Of a stretch of DNA of 64,000 nucleotides, positions 43,321-51,917 are shown in pieces. Each line of letters starts with the position of its first letter. The stretch's first letter is position 1. The stretch is from an uncultured Sphingobium sp. (GTDB lineage: Bacteria > Pseudomonadota > Alphaproteobacteria > Sphingomonadales > Sphingomonadaceae), in the NCBI GenBank assembly GCA_946885845.1, contig CAMPHJ010000011.1:1-64000 (forward strand), written 5' to 3'. A program made the translations under genes and the position numbers. The notes under the pieces were generated by a model. That model did no database searches, had not been told where the DNA came from, and saw only the letters and a list, made by a program, of their open reading frames with translations.

Positions 43321-43809
43321 ATGGCGAGAATGAACAGGCCGCAGGGGCAGAGTGTAATGGACGAATTCATCAATGGCTGGGTGATGCGCCATGGCACATC
43401 GCGCGACAAACTATTGCCCTTGCTGCACGCCCTTCAGGAGGAAGCGGGCCATATCGATGATATCCGGGTCCCAGCAATCGCAAAGGCGTTAAACCTCAGC
43501 CGCGCGGATGTGCATGGCGTCATCACCTTTTATAATGACTTTCGCCGGTCCGCGCCAGCACGCCATGTGGTGAAGCTGTGCCGGGCTGAAAGCTGTCAGG
43601 CGCGCGGCGGAGCTGCGGTGGAACGACGGGCGTCGCAGCTGTTGGGCGTGGCGATGGGTACGACGCGCGCTGATGGACAAGTCAGCCTGGAACCGGTCTA
43701 TTGCCTGGGCCTGTGCGCCATCGGTCCCAACGCGCTGGTCGATGGACGACCGGTCGCACGGGTCGACGACGCCGCGCTGGAGCGGATGGCGGCGGAAGTG
43801 GCAGCATGA
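43321..43809 (+). CDS. fdsG: NAD-dependent formate dehydrogenase, gamma subunit
   Basis: Up to 162 residues, a NuoE-like thioredoxin-fold protein with one [2Fe-2S] cluster held by LCRAESCQARG and the pair in EPVYCLGLCAIGPN. It passes electrons from the alpha subunit towards FMN. ATG 43321 is the first start; ATG 43357 (MDEFINGW) is possible and has AGGGG further upstream. The stop overlaps the fdsB start as ATGA. First gene of fdsGBA-fdsD-fdhD. Confidence 0.93.
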   Translation: MARMNRPQGQSVMDEFINGWVMRHGTSRDKLLPLLHALQEEAGHIDDIRVPAIAKALNLSRADVHGVITFYNDFRRSAPARHVVKLCRAESCQARGGAAVERRASQLLGVAMGTTRADGQVSLEPVYCLGLCAIGPNALVDGRPVARVDDAALERMAAEVAA

Positions 43810-45383
43810 ACCGCGTCTACATAAGCCGTGACATGGCGTCGGTTGCGCTTGGCGCTGACGAGGTGGCGCGCGCATTTGCTGAGGCAGGGTGCGAGGTAGT
43901 GCGCACCGGATCGCGCGGGCTGTTCAGTATCGAACCGCTGGTCGAGGTGGAGACGGAGGCGGGCCGGATCGGTTTCGGACCGGTGGGACCCGACGATGTT
44001 GCGTCCGTGCTGGGCGGCAGCCATGCGAACCGGCTGGGCAGGGTGGAGGCGCTGCCATTCTTTGCGACGCAACAGCGTTTCACCTTCGCCCGTTGCGGGG
44101 TCATCGATCCGCTGAGCCTGTCCGATTATGCGGCGCAGGGGGGATGGAAAGGGCTGGATGCGGCGCGTGCGCAGGCGCCTCAACCGGTGGTTGACGCCGT
44201 CAAGGCTTCGGGTTTGCGCGGTCGAGGCGGCGCAGGTTTTCCAACAGGCATCAAATGGCAGACAGTCCTGGATGCACCGTCCGCGACCAAGTTCATCGTC
44301 TGCAACGCGGATGAGGGTGACAGCGGCACCTTTGCCGACCGGATGCTGATGGAAGGCGATCCTTATTGCCTGATCGAAGGCATGGCGATCGCCGCCCATG
44401 CGGTGGGAGCCGCGCACGGCTATATCTACATCCGCTCTGAATATCCTTTCGCCCTTAGAACGATGCGATCAGCGATCGATGCCTGCGCCCATTTGATATC
44501 GCCCTTCACCCTGGAGGTGCGCGAGGGTGCGGGCGCTTATGTCTGCGGCGAGGAGACGGCGCTGCTTGATAGCATCGAAGGTAAGCGCGGACAGGTGCGC
44601 GCGAAGCCGCCGCTCCCCGCGCTGCATGGATTATTTGGCCAGCCGACCGTGATCAACAATGTCCTGTCCTTGGCTGCCGTGCCTTTCATCCTTGCGGAAG
44701 GGGCGGAGGCTTATGCCGCAGTCGGCTTTGGCCGGTCACGCGGCACCATGCCGGTGCAGCTGGCCGGCAATGTGAAGCATGGCGGCCTTTACGAGATCGG
44801 CTTTGGCATCACGCTTGGCGAACTGGTGAACGACATAGGCGGTGGCACGGCAAGCGGGCGACCGGTGCGCGCGGTCCAGGTTGGCGGGCCGCTCGGCGCC
44901 TATTTCCCACCCAGCATGTTTCACCTGCCCTTCGATTATGAAGCCTTCGCAGCTGCGGGCGGGCTGATCGGTCATGCGGGCATCACGGTTTTCGACGACA
45001 GCGTCGACATGGCTCATATGGCGCGCTTCGCCATGGAGTTCTGCGCGGTCGAGAGCTGTGGCAAATGCACGCCCTGCCGCATCGGATCGACGCGTGGGGT
45101 GGAGATCATGGATCGGATCATCGCACGAAGAGAGCAGGGGGCGGCGCAGGCTGCTCCGGCGATACCAGATGGCCTGGCGAAGGCGCTCTATTCCCGGTCT
45201 CCTGCTTCAATGCAGCGCAAGGCGGATCAGGAGATTGACCTGCTGCGTGACCTTGCCGACACGATGAAATATGGTTCGCTCTGTGCGCTGGGGGGCTTTA
45301 CGCCTTACCCTGTCCTCAGCGCCCTTGATTATTTCCCTGAGGATTTCGGTGCGCCTGCACCGGCAAAGGAGGCTGCGGAATGA
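43806..45383 (+). CDS. fdsB: NAD-dependent formate dehydrogenase, beta subunit (diaphorase)
   Basis: 525 residues from ATG 43806. NuoF-like: SGLRGRGGAGFPTGIKWQ binds NAD and FMN, CNADEGDSGTFADRML and GAGAYVCGEETALLDSIEGK follow, and the [4Fe-4S] motif ESCGKCTPCRIGSTRG is near residue 415. It reduces NAD with electrons from formate. About 100 extra N-terminal residues precede the NuoF core, as in other FdsB proteins. Starts and stops overlap by four bases with both neighbours, so the subunits are translated together. Confidence 0.94.
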   Translation: MNRVYISRDMASVALGADEVARAFAEAGCEVVRTGSRGLFSIEPLVEVETEAGRIGFGPVGPDDVASVLGGSHANRLGRVEALPFFATQQRFTFARCGVIDPLSLSDYAAQGGWKGLDAARAQAPQPVVDAVKASGLRGRGGAGFPTGIKWQTVLDAPSATKFIVCNADEGDSGTFADRMLMEGDPYCLIEGMAIAAHAVGAAHGYIYIRSEYPFALRTMRSAIDACAHLISPFTLEVREGAGAYVCGEETALLDSIEGKRGQVRAKPPLPALHGLFGQPTVINNVLSLAAVPFILAEGAEAYAAVGFGRSRGTMPVQLAGNVKHGGLYEIGFGITLGELVNDIGGGTASGRPVRAVQVGGPLGAYFPPSMFHLPFDYEAFAAAGGLIGHAGITVFDDSVDMAHMARFAMEFCAVESCGKCTPCRIGSTRGVEIMDRIIARREQGAAQAAPAIPDGLAKALYSRSPASMQRKADQEIDLLRDLADTMKYGSLCALGGFTPYPVLSALDYFPEDFGAPAPAKEAAE

Positions 45384-48226
45384 CCTTCACCCGCGAAGCC
45401 GATCACGGCACCCCGCCTGCCATCGTAACCGGCAAGTCCGTGACGCTTATGATCGACGGGCAAAGCATCAGCATGCCCGAAGGCACCAGCATCATGCGTG
45501 CCGCCTCGCTGACGGGTTGCTCTATCCCTAAGCTTTGCGCCACCGACAGCGTCGAAAGCTTCGGCTCCTGCCGCCTCTGCCTGGTCGAGGTCGAAGGACG
45601 CGCGGGCTATCCTGCTTCATGCACCACCCCGGTTGCCGATGGCATGGTCGTACGCACCCAGACCGACCGCCTCAAGCAGCTGCGCCGGGGCGTGATGGAG
45701 CTTTATATCTCCGATCATCCGCTCGACTGCCTGACCTGCGCCGCCAATGGCGATTGCGAATTGCAGGATCAGGCAGGCGCAGTGGGCCTGCGCGATGTGC
45801 GCTATGGTTATGACGGCGCGACCAACATGGGTCAGCCCAAGGATCGGTCAAACCCCTATTTCGACTTCGATCCCAGCAAATGCATTGTCTGCTCCCGCTG
45901 CGTGCGCGCCTGCGAGGAAGTGCAGGGCACCTTCGCCCTCACCATCGAGAATATGGGCTTTGAGTCCAAGGTGTCCCCTTCGCAGGGCGAAGATTTCCTT
46001 GGCTCCGAATGCGTATCCTGCGGCGCCTGTGTGCAGGCATGCCCCACCGCCTCTCTCATTGAAAAAAAGGTCGTTGAGGCCGGCACGCCTGATCGCGCGG
46101 TCGTTACCACCTGCGCCTATTGCGGCGTCGGCTGCACCTTCCGTGCGGAAATGCGGGGCGACGAACTGGTGCGCATGGTGCCGTGGAAAGACGGCAAGGC
46201 CAATCGCGGCCATAGCTGCGTCAAAGGCCGCTTTGCCTGGGGCTATGCCCAGCATCAGGACCGTATCCTCAGCCCCATGATCCGCGCGTCGGTGGACGAT
46301 CCCTGGCGCGAGGTATCGTGGGAAGAGGCAATCACGCATACCGCCAGTGAATTCCGCCGTATCCAGGCAAAATATGGCAGGCTCAGCATTGGTGGCATCA
46401 CGTCGAGCCGCTGCACCAATGAAGAGACGTTCCTGGTGCAGAAGCTGATCCGCCAAGGCTTCGGCAACAATAATGTGGATACGTGCGCGCGCGTCTGCCA
46501 CTCGCCGACCGGCTATGGCCTCAGCCAGACCTTCGGCACCTCGGCGGGAACGCAGGATTTCGACAGCGTGATGAAGGCCGATGTGATCCTGGTCATCGGC
46601 GCCAATCCCACCGATGGGCATCCCGTGTTCGCAAGCCGAATGAAAAAGCGGCTGCGGCAGGGCGCGAAACTGATCGTCATCGACCCGCGCCGTACCGACC
46701 TTGTCAAATCGCCCCATGTCGAGGCGGAACATCATCTGCCGCTGCGTCCCGGCACCAATGTGGCGATGCTGACGGCGCTCGCCCATGTCGTGGTGACCGA
46801 GAAGCTCTACGACGAACCCTTCATTCGCGCGCGCTGCGACTGGGCGGAGTTTCAGGACTGGGCGGACTTCGTGTCCGAGCCGAGCCGTTCGCCTGAAGCG
46901 ATCGAGCCGCTGACTGGCGTGTCCGCGCAGGAGGTGCGCGCGGCTGCGCGGCTCTACGCGACGGGCGGCAATGCCGCCATCTACTATGGCTTGGGCGTCA
47001 CAGAACACAGCCAGGGCAGCTCGACCGTGATGGCGATCGCCAACCTTGCCATGGCCACCGGCAATGTCGGACGCGAGGGCGTTGGCGTGAACCCGCTCCG
47101 GGGCCAGAATAATGTTCAGGGCGCCTGCGACATGGGCAGCTTCCCCCATGAATTTTCCGGCTATCGCCATGTGTCCGACGATGCCACGCGCAAGCTGTTC
47201 GAGCAGAGATGGGGCGTGGCGCTGGACAAGGAGCCGGGGCTGCGCATCCCCAATATGCTGGACGCTGCGACAGACGGCATCTTCAAGGGCATCTTCATTC
47301 AGGGCGAAGACATCCTCCAATCAGACCCGAACACCCATCATGTCGCGGCAGGCCTCGCCGCGATGGAGTGCGTGGTCGTGCAGGACCTTTTCCTCAACGA
47401 GACCGCCAATTACGCGCATGTCTTCCTTCCGGGCTCCACCTTCCTGGAAAAGGACGGCACCTTCACCAATGCCGAGCGGCGTATCCAAATGGTGCGCAAA
47501 GTGATGGCGCCACTGAACGGCTATGCCGATTGGGAGATTGTGCAATTGGTCGCCAATGCCATGGGGCTGAACTGGACCTACGATCACCCATCGCAGATCA
47601 TGGATGAGATCGCGGCGCTCACCCCGACCTTCGCGGGTGTGCATTATGACCGGCTCGAGGCGGAAGGATCGCTGCAATGGCCGGCCAATGACGCCGCGCC
47701 GGACGGCACCCCGACAATGCATATCGACGGCTTCGTACGCGGCAAGGGCAAGTTCGTGGTCACTGATTATGTGCCGACGGACGAGAAGACCGGCCCACGA
47801 TTCCCACTGCTGCTGACGACAGGGCGCATCCTCAGCCACTATAATGTCGGCGCCCAGACGCGGCGGACCAGCAATACGGCGTGGCATCCCGAAGACAGGC
47901 TGGAAATCCATCCCAGTGACGCGGAAAACCGGGGCCTTAAGGACGGCGACTGGGTGACGCTGCGCAGCCGGGCAGGGGAGACGACGCTGCGCGCGCTCAT
48001 CACTGAGAGGGTCGCGCCGGGCGTGGTCTATACGACCTTCCACCATCCCGAAACGCAGGCAAATGTCATCACCACCGATTATTCGGACTGGGCCACCAAT
48101 TGCCCGGAATATAAGGTGACAGCGGTGCAGGTGAGCCTCTCCAACGGTCCGAGCGACTGGCAGCAGGATTATGCGCAGCAGGCCCGTAACAGTCGGCGTA
48201 TCGTCTCGGTGGAAGCGGCGGAATAG
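45380..48226 (+). CDS. fdsA: NAD-dependent formate dehydrogenase, alpha (catalytic) subunit
   Basis: 948 residues. N-terminal [2Fe-2S] ferredoxin domain (CRLCLVEVEG), the NuoG-type HPLDCLTCAANGDCELQD near 113, two [4Fe-4S] motifs (CIVCSRCVRAC near 168, CVSCGACVQAC near 211), the molybdopterin-domain cluster CAYCGVGC near 244, then the bis-MGD domains. The active-site residue is Cys near 372 in CARVCHSPT, followed by the conserved His, where selenoenzymes have Sec. The enzyme oxidises formate to CO2 in the cytoplasm, and is generally oxygen tolerant in this family. Confidence 0.96.
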   Translation: MTFTREADHGTPPAIVTGKSVTLMIDGQSISMPEGTSIMRAASLTGCSIPKLCATDSVESFGSCRLCLVEVEGRAGYPASCTTPVADGMVVRTQTDRLKQLRRGVMELYISDHPLDCLTCAANGDCELQDQAGAVGLRDVRYGYDGATNMGQPKDRSNPYFDFDPSKCIVCSRCVRACEEVQGTFALTIENMGFESKVSPSQGEDFLGSECVSCGACVQACPTASLIEKKVVEAGTPDRAVVTTCAYCGVGCTFRAEMRGDELVRMVPWKDGKANRGHSCVKGRFAWGYAQHQDRILSPMIRASVDDPWREVSWEEAITHTASEFRRIQAKYGRLSIGGITSSRCTNEETFLVQKLIRQGFGNNNVDTCARVCHSPTGYGLSQTFGTSAGTQDFDSVMKADVILVIGANPTDGHPVFASRMKKRLRQGAKLIVIDPRRTDLVKSPHVEAEHHLPLRPGTNVAMLTALAHVVVTEKLYDEPFIRARCDWAEFQDWADFVSEPSRSPEAIEPLTGVSAQEVRAAARLYATGGNAAIYYGLGVTEHSQGSSTVMAIANLAMATGNVGREGVGVNPLRGQNNVQGACDMGSFPHEFSGYRHVSDDATRKLFEQRWGVALDKEPGLRIPNMLDAATDGIFKGIFIQGEDILQSDPNTHHVAAGLAAMECVVVQDLFLNETANYAHVFLPGSTFLEKDGTFTNAERRIQMVRKVMAPLNGYADWEIVQLVANAMGLNWTYDHPSQIMDEIAALTPTFAGVHYDRLEAEGSLQWPANDAAPDGTPTMHIDGFVRGKGKFVVTDYVPTDEKTGPRFPLLLTTGRILSHYNVGAQTRRTSNTAWHPEDRLEIHPSDAENRGLKDGDWVTLRSRAGETTLRALITERVAPGVVYTTFHHPETQANVITTDYSDWATNCPEYKVTAVQVSLSNGPSDWQQDYAQQARNSRRIVSVEAAE

Positions 48227-48235
48227 GATGGCGGC

Positions 48236-48541
48236 GTGAGCGACGAACCCAATATCATGTCTACCTCCGACCGGCTCGTCTATATGGCGGAGCAGATCGC
48301 CCGCAACATGGTGAGCATGGGTGAGGACCGTGCCGCTAGGGCAGTGGCGGAACATCTCACCAGCTTTTGGGACCCGCGGATGAAGGAACATGTCCTCGCC
48401 ATCGCACGCGATGAGCCCCATCGGTTGTCGCCCACCGTCGCAGCCGCCATTGCCCACCTGACCCAGGCAGGAACAGCGGTGCAGCCCGCCGCCGCGCAGT
48501 TCAATTCAGTCGATGAGGTGGGTCATTGCGATGCTGGCTAA
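48236..48541 (+). CDS. fdsD: Formate dehydrogenase delta subunit
   Basis: 101 residues from GTG 48236, with AGGATGGCGGC upstream. An ATG at 48257 is the other option but lacks a ribosome site. The family core LVYMAEQIARNMVSMG and EHLTSFWDPRMKEHVL is clear. FdsD is a small subunit without cofactors needed for a stable, active Fds complex. It overlaps the fdhD start region by 11 bases. Confidence 0.9.
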   Translation: MSDEPNIMSTSDRLVYMAEQIARNMVSMGEDRAARAVAEHLTSFWDPRMKEHVLAIARDEPHRLSPTVAAAIAHLTQAGTAVQPAAAQFNSVDEVGHCDAG

Positions 48542-49370
48542 GCACCCTGTGACAATGGATCTCGTCACTGACGAAACACGCGCGCTCGCTCAACTCTCGT
48601 TTGAGCGCGTGACACCCGATAGCAGATCGAGCACGGTCGATCGCGCGCTTGCAGAAGAGGTGCCGATCGCCATCGAGTTCAACGGTATCGGCTATGCCGT
48701 GCTCATGGCTACGCCGACCGATATTGCCGACCTGGTGCTTGGCTTTGCCCTTGCCGAGCGTCTTATCGGCCCTGAGGACGCGCCGTTCGACGTTGATGCC
48801 CACAGCACAGCTCAGGGAATAGTCGCGCGGGCGACATTGCCTCAGACACGCACTGCAGCCTTGCTGGAGCGCGTTCGCCATCGCACGTCTGATTCCTCTT
48901 GTGGCATTTGCGGCATAGAGACGTTGGAACAGGCGATCCGGCCACTGCCCCAGGTAACGGCGCGGTCGGCGGCAAATCGAACCGCCATCTTTAACGCGCT
49001 GGATAGGCTTGCGGATTATCAGCCGCTCAACGCAGCGACAGCCGCTGCCCATGCCGCAGCATGGGTGGGAGCCGATGGAGAGATTCAGCTCGTGCGCGAA
49101 GATGTCGGCAGACATAATGCGTTCGACAAGCTGGTTGGAGCGATGCGCCGCACGGATGCGGATTGGGACGGGGGGTTTGCGCTACTTTCGTCGCGCTGCT
49201 CTTATGAACTGGTGGAAAAGGCCGTACTGTCGAACTGCCCTCTGTTGGTGACGATCTCAGCACCGACACGCCTCGCGGTCGAGCGGGCCGAAGGAGCAGG
49301 ACTGCCATTGATCGTGCTGGCGCGACGGGATGCGATGCTCGCTCGTGGTCTGAAGAGCGACCCTCGATGA
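48531..49370 (+). CDS. fdhD: Formate dehydrogenase accessory sulfurtransferase
   Basis: 279 residues from ATG 48531, chosen because GAGGTGGG precedes it at good distance; ATG 48513 is six codons earlier. It has SSCGICG, the cysteines that carry sulfur, and REDVGRHNAFDKLVGAM. FdhD takes sulfur from a cysteine desulfurase and sulfurates the Mo-bis-MGD cofactor, which formate dehydrogenase needs for activity. It ends the fds operon. Confidence 0.95.
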   Translation: MLAKHPVTMDLVTDETRALAQLSFERVTPDSRSSTVDRALAEEVPIAIEFNGIGYAVLMATPTDIADLVLGFALAERLIGPEDAPFDVDAHSTAQGIVARATLPQTRTAALLERVRHRTSDSSCGICGIETLEQAIRPLPQVTARSAANRTAIFNALDRLADYQPLNAATAAAHAAAWVGADGEIQLVREDVGRHNAFDKLVGAMRRTDADWDGGFALLSSRCSYELVEKAVLSNCPLLVTISAPTRLAVERAEGAGLPLIVLARRDAMLARGLKSDPR

Positions 49371-49532
49371 TTTGCAAAGATCAGCGACCGTCCTTTTTAT
49401 TCGAGTAGATGATTTGCATCGCCACAACCGAATACGCGAAGCGGCAGTTTGCGACTATTAGCATAGGTCGTGCTGTTGAGATTTATCGACTATATACCCA
49501 GCTTACATATCATTCGGAGCAAAGGAGGTTGG

Positions 49533-49898
49533 ATGCCTCGTATCCTATACGTCGATGATGAAGCCGATCTTCGTGAAATCGCCCAGATGTCGCTAGAACT
49601 CGATCCTGAATTTGAGGTGCGCGTTTGTCCGTCTGGCACCGATGCCCTTGCCGAGGTCGAACATTGGCATCCTGACCTTATCCTGCTGGACGTGATGATG
49701 CCAGGACTTGACGGGAAGGGCGTGCTGGCAAAACTGCGTGAAAGCCCGAAAACCGCCTCTATTCCGGTCGTGTTCATCACGGCGCGCAAGCGGGATTCCG
49801 ATGTTGCGGCCCTTCAGGAACTGGGCGCGAAGGCTGTGCTCGGAAAGCCGTTCGATCCCATGCGACTTGCGGAGCAGGTTCGGGAGTTCTTGCATTGA
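49533..49898 (+). CDS. Single-domain response regulator
   Basis: 121 residues, ATG 49533 after AAAGGAGGTTGG. Only a receiver domain: LYVDDEADLRE (acidic pocket), phosphorylated Asp in LILLDVMMPGLDG, VVFITARK and LGKPFD with the conserved Lys. With no output domain it would pass phosphate in a relay. The Hpt gene overlaps its stop by four bases, and a histidine kinase is convergent on the other side. The 162 bases before it have no gene. Confidence 0.93.
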   Translation: MPRILYVDDEADLREIAQMSLELDPEFEVRVCPSGTDALAEVEHWHPDLILLDVMMPGLDGKGVLAKLRESPKTASIPVVFITARKRDSDVAALQELGAKAVLGKPFDPMRLAEQVREFLH

Positions 49899-50176
49899 AC
49901 GACCTTGACGATCGTCTCGCGGCGTTGCGGCAATGCTTCATAGATCAGGCCGCCACGCAGGCGACGCAGCTGCGTGCTGCAGCTATCGGCGAAGATCGAC
50001 CAGCCTTACGACAGCTAAGCCATAGCTTGTCGGGGCGTGCCGGGATGTTCGGCTTTACCCATCTGGGTGAGGCCGCTCAGGCATTGGAGGAAGCCATCGA
50101 TGCCGCCGCGACGGATTACCTGTCGCTCGCCGAACAACTGATCCAGCTACTGGACCAAACCGCCAACGGAAAATGA
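49895..50176 (+). CDS. Histidine phosphotransfer (Hpt) domain protein
   Basis: 93 residues from TTG 49895 within the TTGA overlap with the receiver gene. The phosphorylated His is in RQLSHSLSGRAGMFGF, the normal Hpt motif in a four-helix bundle. It probably accepts phosphate from the receiver at 49533 and hands it on or removes it. Because the start is a coupled TTG, its amount should follow that of the receiver. Confidence 0.88.
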   Translation: MNDLDDRLAALRQCFIDQAATQATQLRAAAIGEDRPALRQLSHSLSGRAGMFGFTHLGEAAQALEEAIDAAATDYLSLAEQLIQLLDQTANGK

Positions 50177-50208
50177 CGCGGCTTCGCGGCTCCGCCGTAA
50201 GGCCACGC

Positions 50209-51807
50209 TTAGTCGATCGCGGGAAGCCAGATGTGAAAGGTCGCTCCGACCTCTACGCTCCTGTCCAACTCTATCGAGCCACCATGGGCATCTACAATGC
50301 CCTTGCAGATGGCCAGGCCAAGTCCCGCCCCGGAATGCCCTTGCTGATGTGATCCGTCCTCCTGCGAAAAGCGTTTGAACAGCCGCGGCAGAAATTCGGT
50401 GGATATGCCCGGCCCTTGGTCGGAGATGCTGATACGTGCCCGATCCTCCTCCCTCGCCAGGGTCACGCGGACCTCTGTATCGGGCGGAGAGAATTTGCAG
50501 GCGTTCGAGATCAGATTGGTGAAGACCTGCATGATCCGTTTTGAATCCACCCAAGCAAGCAGCGGCTGGTCCATCAGGTCCGATGACAAGGTCACGTTGA
50601 AGCGATCGGCATAAGGCTGGTTTTGTTCGACAGCGTCCGTGACGAGGTCGCGAAGATCCGTTTCCTCACATTGAAGCGCCAACTTGTTGGACTGCAACTT
50701 GTCCATTTCAAGCAGGTCATTGACCAGTCCGATCAGCCGATCCGCATTGCGGCGTCCGATCGCCACCAATTGAGATGCCTTGGCGGGCAGATCGCCCGCC
50801 GCACCCGACGCCATCAGTCCCAGCGCGCCTGCAATCGCGGTGAGCGGTGTGCGCAGTTCATGGCTTACCGTGGAAACCAGTTCATCCTTCAGCCGCACCA
50901 TTTCCCGCTGGGCCGTGACGTCACGTGCCGTCATGATGAAGCGATTGCCTGAAATGGATTTGCGCCAGACATCCAGCACGGTGCCGTTGCAACGCTGCAA
51001 TTCCAATGTGCCGCTGTCCGTTGATTGTATGGACTGAACGAACGCTTTGACAATCATTGCCGGATCCCCCGGCCCCAGCTCCCCGCGCTCTGCCGTCAAC
51101 CTCATGAGCGCGGCCGCATCGCCGCCTTCTGCCAGCAGATCCTCCGAATAGTCGAAAAGTTCGGCGAACGACTGGTTCCACAGGATCAGGCGCAACTGCT
51201 CATCGACCAGGGCAACGCCTTCAGTCACATTTTCCACGGTCAACTTCAGCAGTTCATGTTGCAGCGCCAGCTTGCGACGCTCCTCCTTCGCGGCAAAGCG
51301 TTCGACGCGCAGTTCGATCAGGTCGACAGTGGTCCGAGCCAGTTCGGCCAGCTGCCGACGACCGTCCTCGTCCAATTCTCGCGGTTCGCGGTCGATCAGG
51401 CATAATGTCCCAACCGCCTGCCCATTGCCCACGCGCAGCGGCACTCCCGCGTAAAAGCGGATATGGGTGTCCCCCGTGACCAGCGGATTGTTATGGAAAC
51501 GCGGATCCTTGGTAGCATCCGGCACCACCATGATTTCATCTTTCAGGATCGCGAAGGAACAGAAGGCGACGTCACGTGACGTACCCATGATGTCGAGTCC
51601 GCAAGCACCGCGGAAGCATTGCATGTCGGCGCCGATGATCGAGATCAGCGCGATCGGTACGGAAAACAGGTCCGCGGCCAATTGGGTGATGCGGTCAAAT
51701 GGAGGCTCTCTACCCACGCCGGCAAGCTTGTAATGCTCAAGCGCTTCCAGCCGGAGCGCCTCATCAAAGGGCAAGGGAGCTGGCTTATAAGATGAGTGCG
51801 CAGACAT
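50209..51807 (-). CDS. GAF-PAS sensor histidine kinase
   Basis: 532 residues, cytoplasmic with no membrane segment. The GAF domain is at about 25-180 (FDRITQLAADLFSVPIALIS, GVPLRVGNGQAVGTLCLIDR), PAS at about 195-300 (VTEGVALVDEQLRLILWNQS), HisKA with ELVSTVSHELRTPLTAIAGA, and HATPase with NLISNACKFSPP, SDQGPGIS and GAGLGLAICKGIV. No receiver is attached, so the neighbouring single receiver and Hpt are likely partners. It converges with the Hpt gene (32 bases) and is read in the same direction as the pilus operon, 110 bases behind the usher gene. Confidence 0.93.
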   Translation of the reverse strand: MSAHSSYKPAPLPFDEALRLEALEHYKLAGVGREPPFDRITQLAADLFSVPIALISIIGADMQCFRGACGLDIMGTSRDVAFCSFAILKDEIMVVPDATKDPRFHNNPLVTGDTHIRFYAGVPLRVGNGQAVGTLCLIDREPRELDEDGRRQLAELARTTVDLIELRVERFAAKEERRKLALQHELLKLTVENVTEGVALVDEQLRLILWNQSFAELFDYSEDLLAEGGDAAALMRLTAERGELGPGDPAMIVKAFVQSIQSTDSGTLELQRCNGTVLDVWRKSISGNRFIMTARDVTAQREMVRLKDELVSTVSHELRTPLTAIAGALGLMASGAAGDLPAKASQLVAIGRRNADRLIGLVNDLLEMDKLQSNKLALQCEETDLRDLVTDAVEQNQPYADRFNVTLSSDLMDQPLLAWVDSKRIMQVFTNLISNACKFSPPDTEVRVTLAREEDRARISISDQGPGISTEFLPRLFKRFSQEDGSHQQGHSGAGLGLAICKGIVDAHGGSIELDRSVEVGATFHIWLPAID

Positions 51808-51917
51808 GTGCTTCTCCCCATGCTCTCAACCACCCTGTGGGGTGACATATGGCGGCTAACAAGATCAAAAATAACATCTTCTTCGAAAATTGCGCCCAAT
51901 GATGACGCAATGTCGCT

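Noticed and set aside
45848..47320. Open frame of 490 codons on the minus strand
   Set aside because: Antisense to fdsA, which has all expected cofactor motifs.
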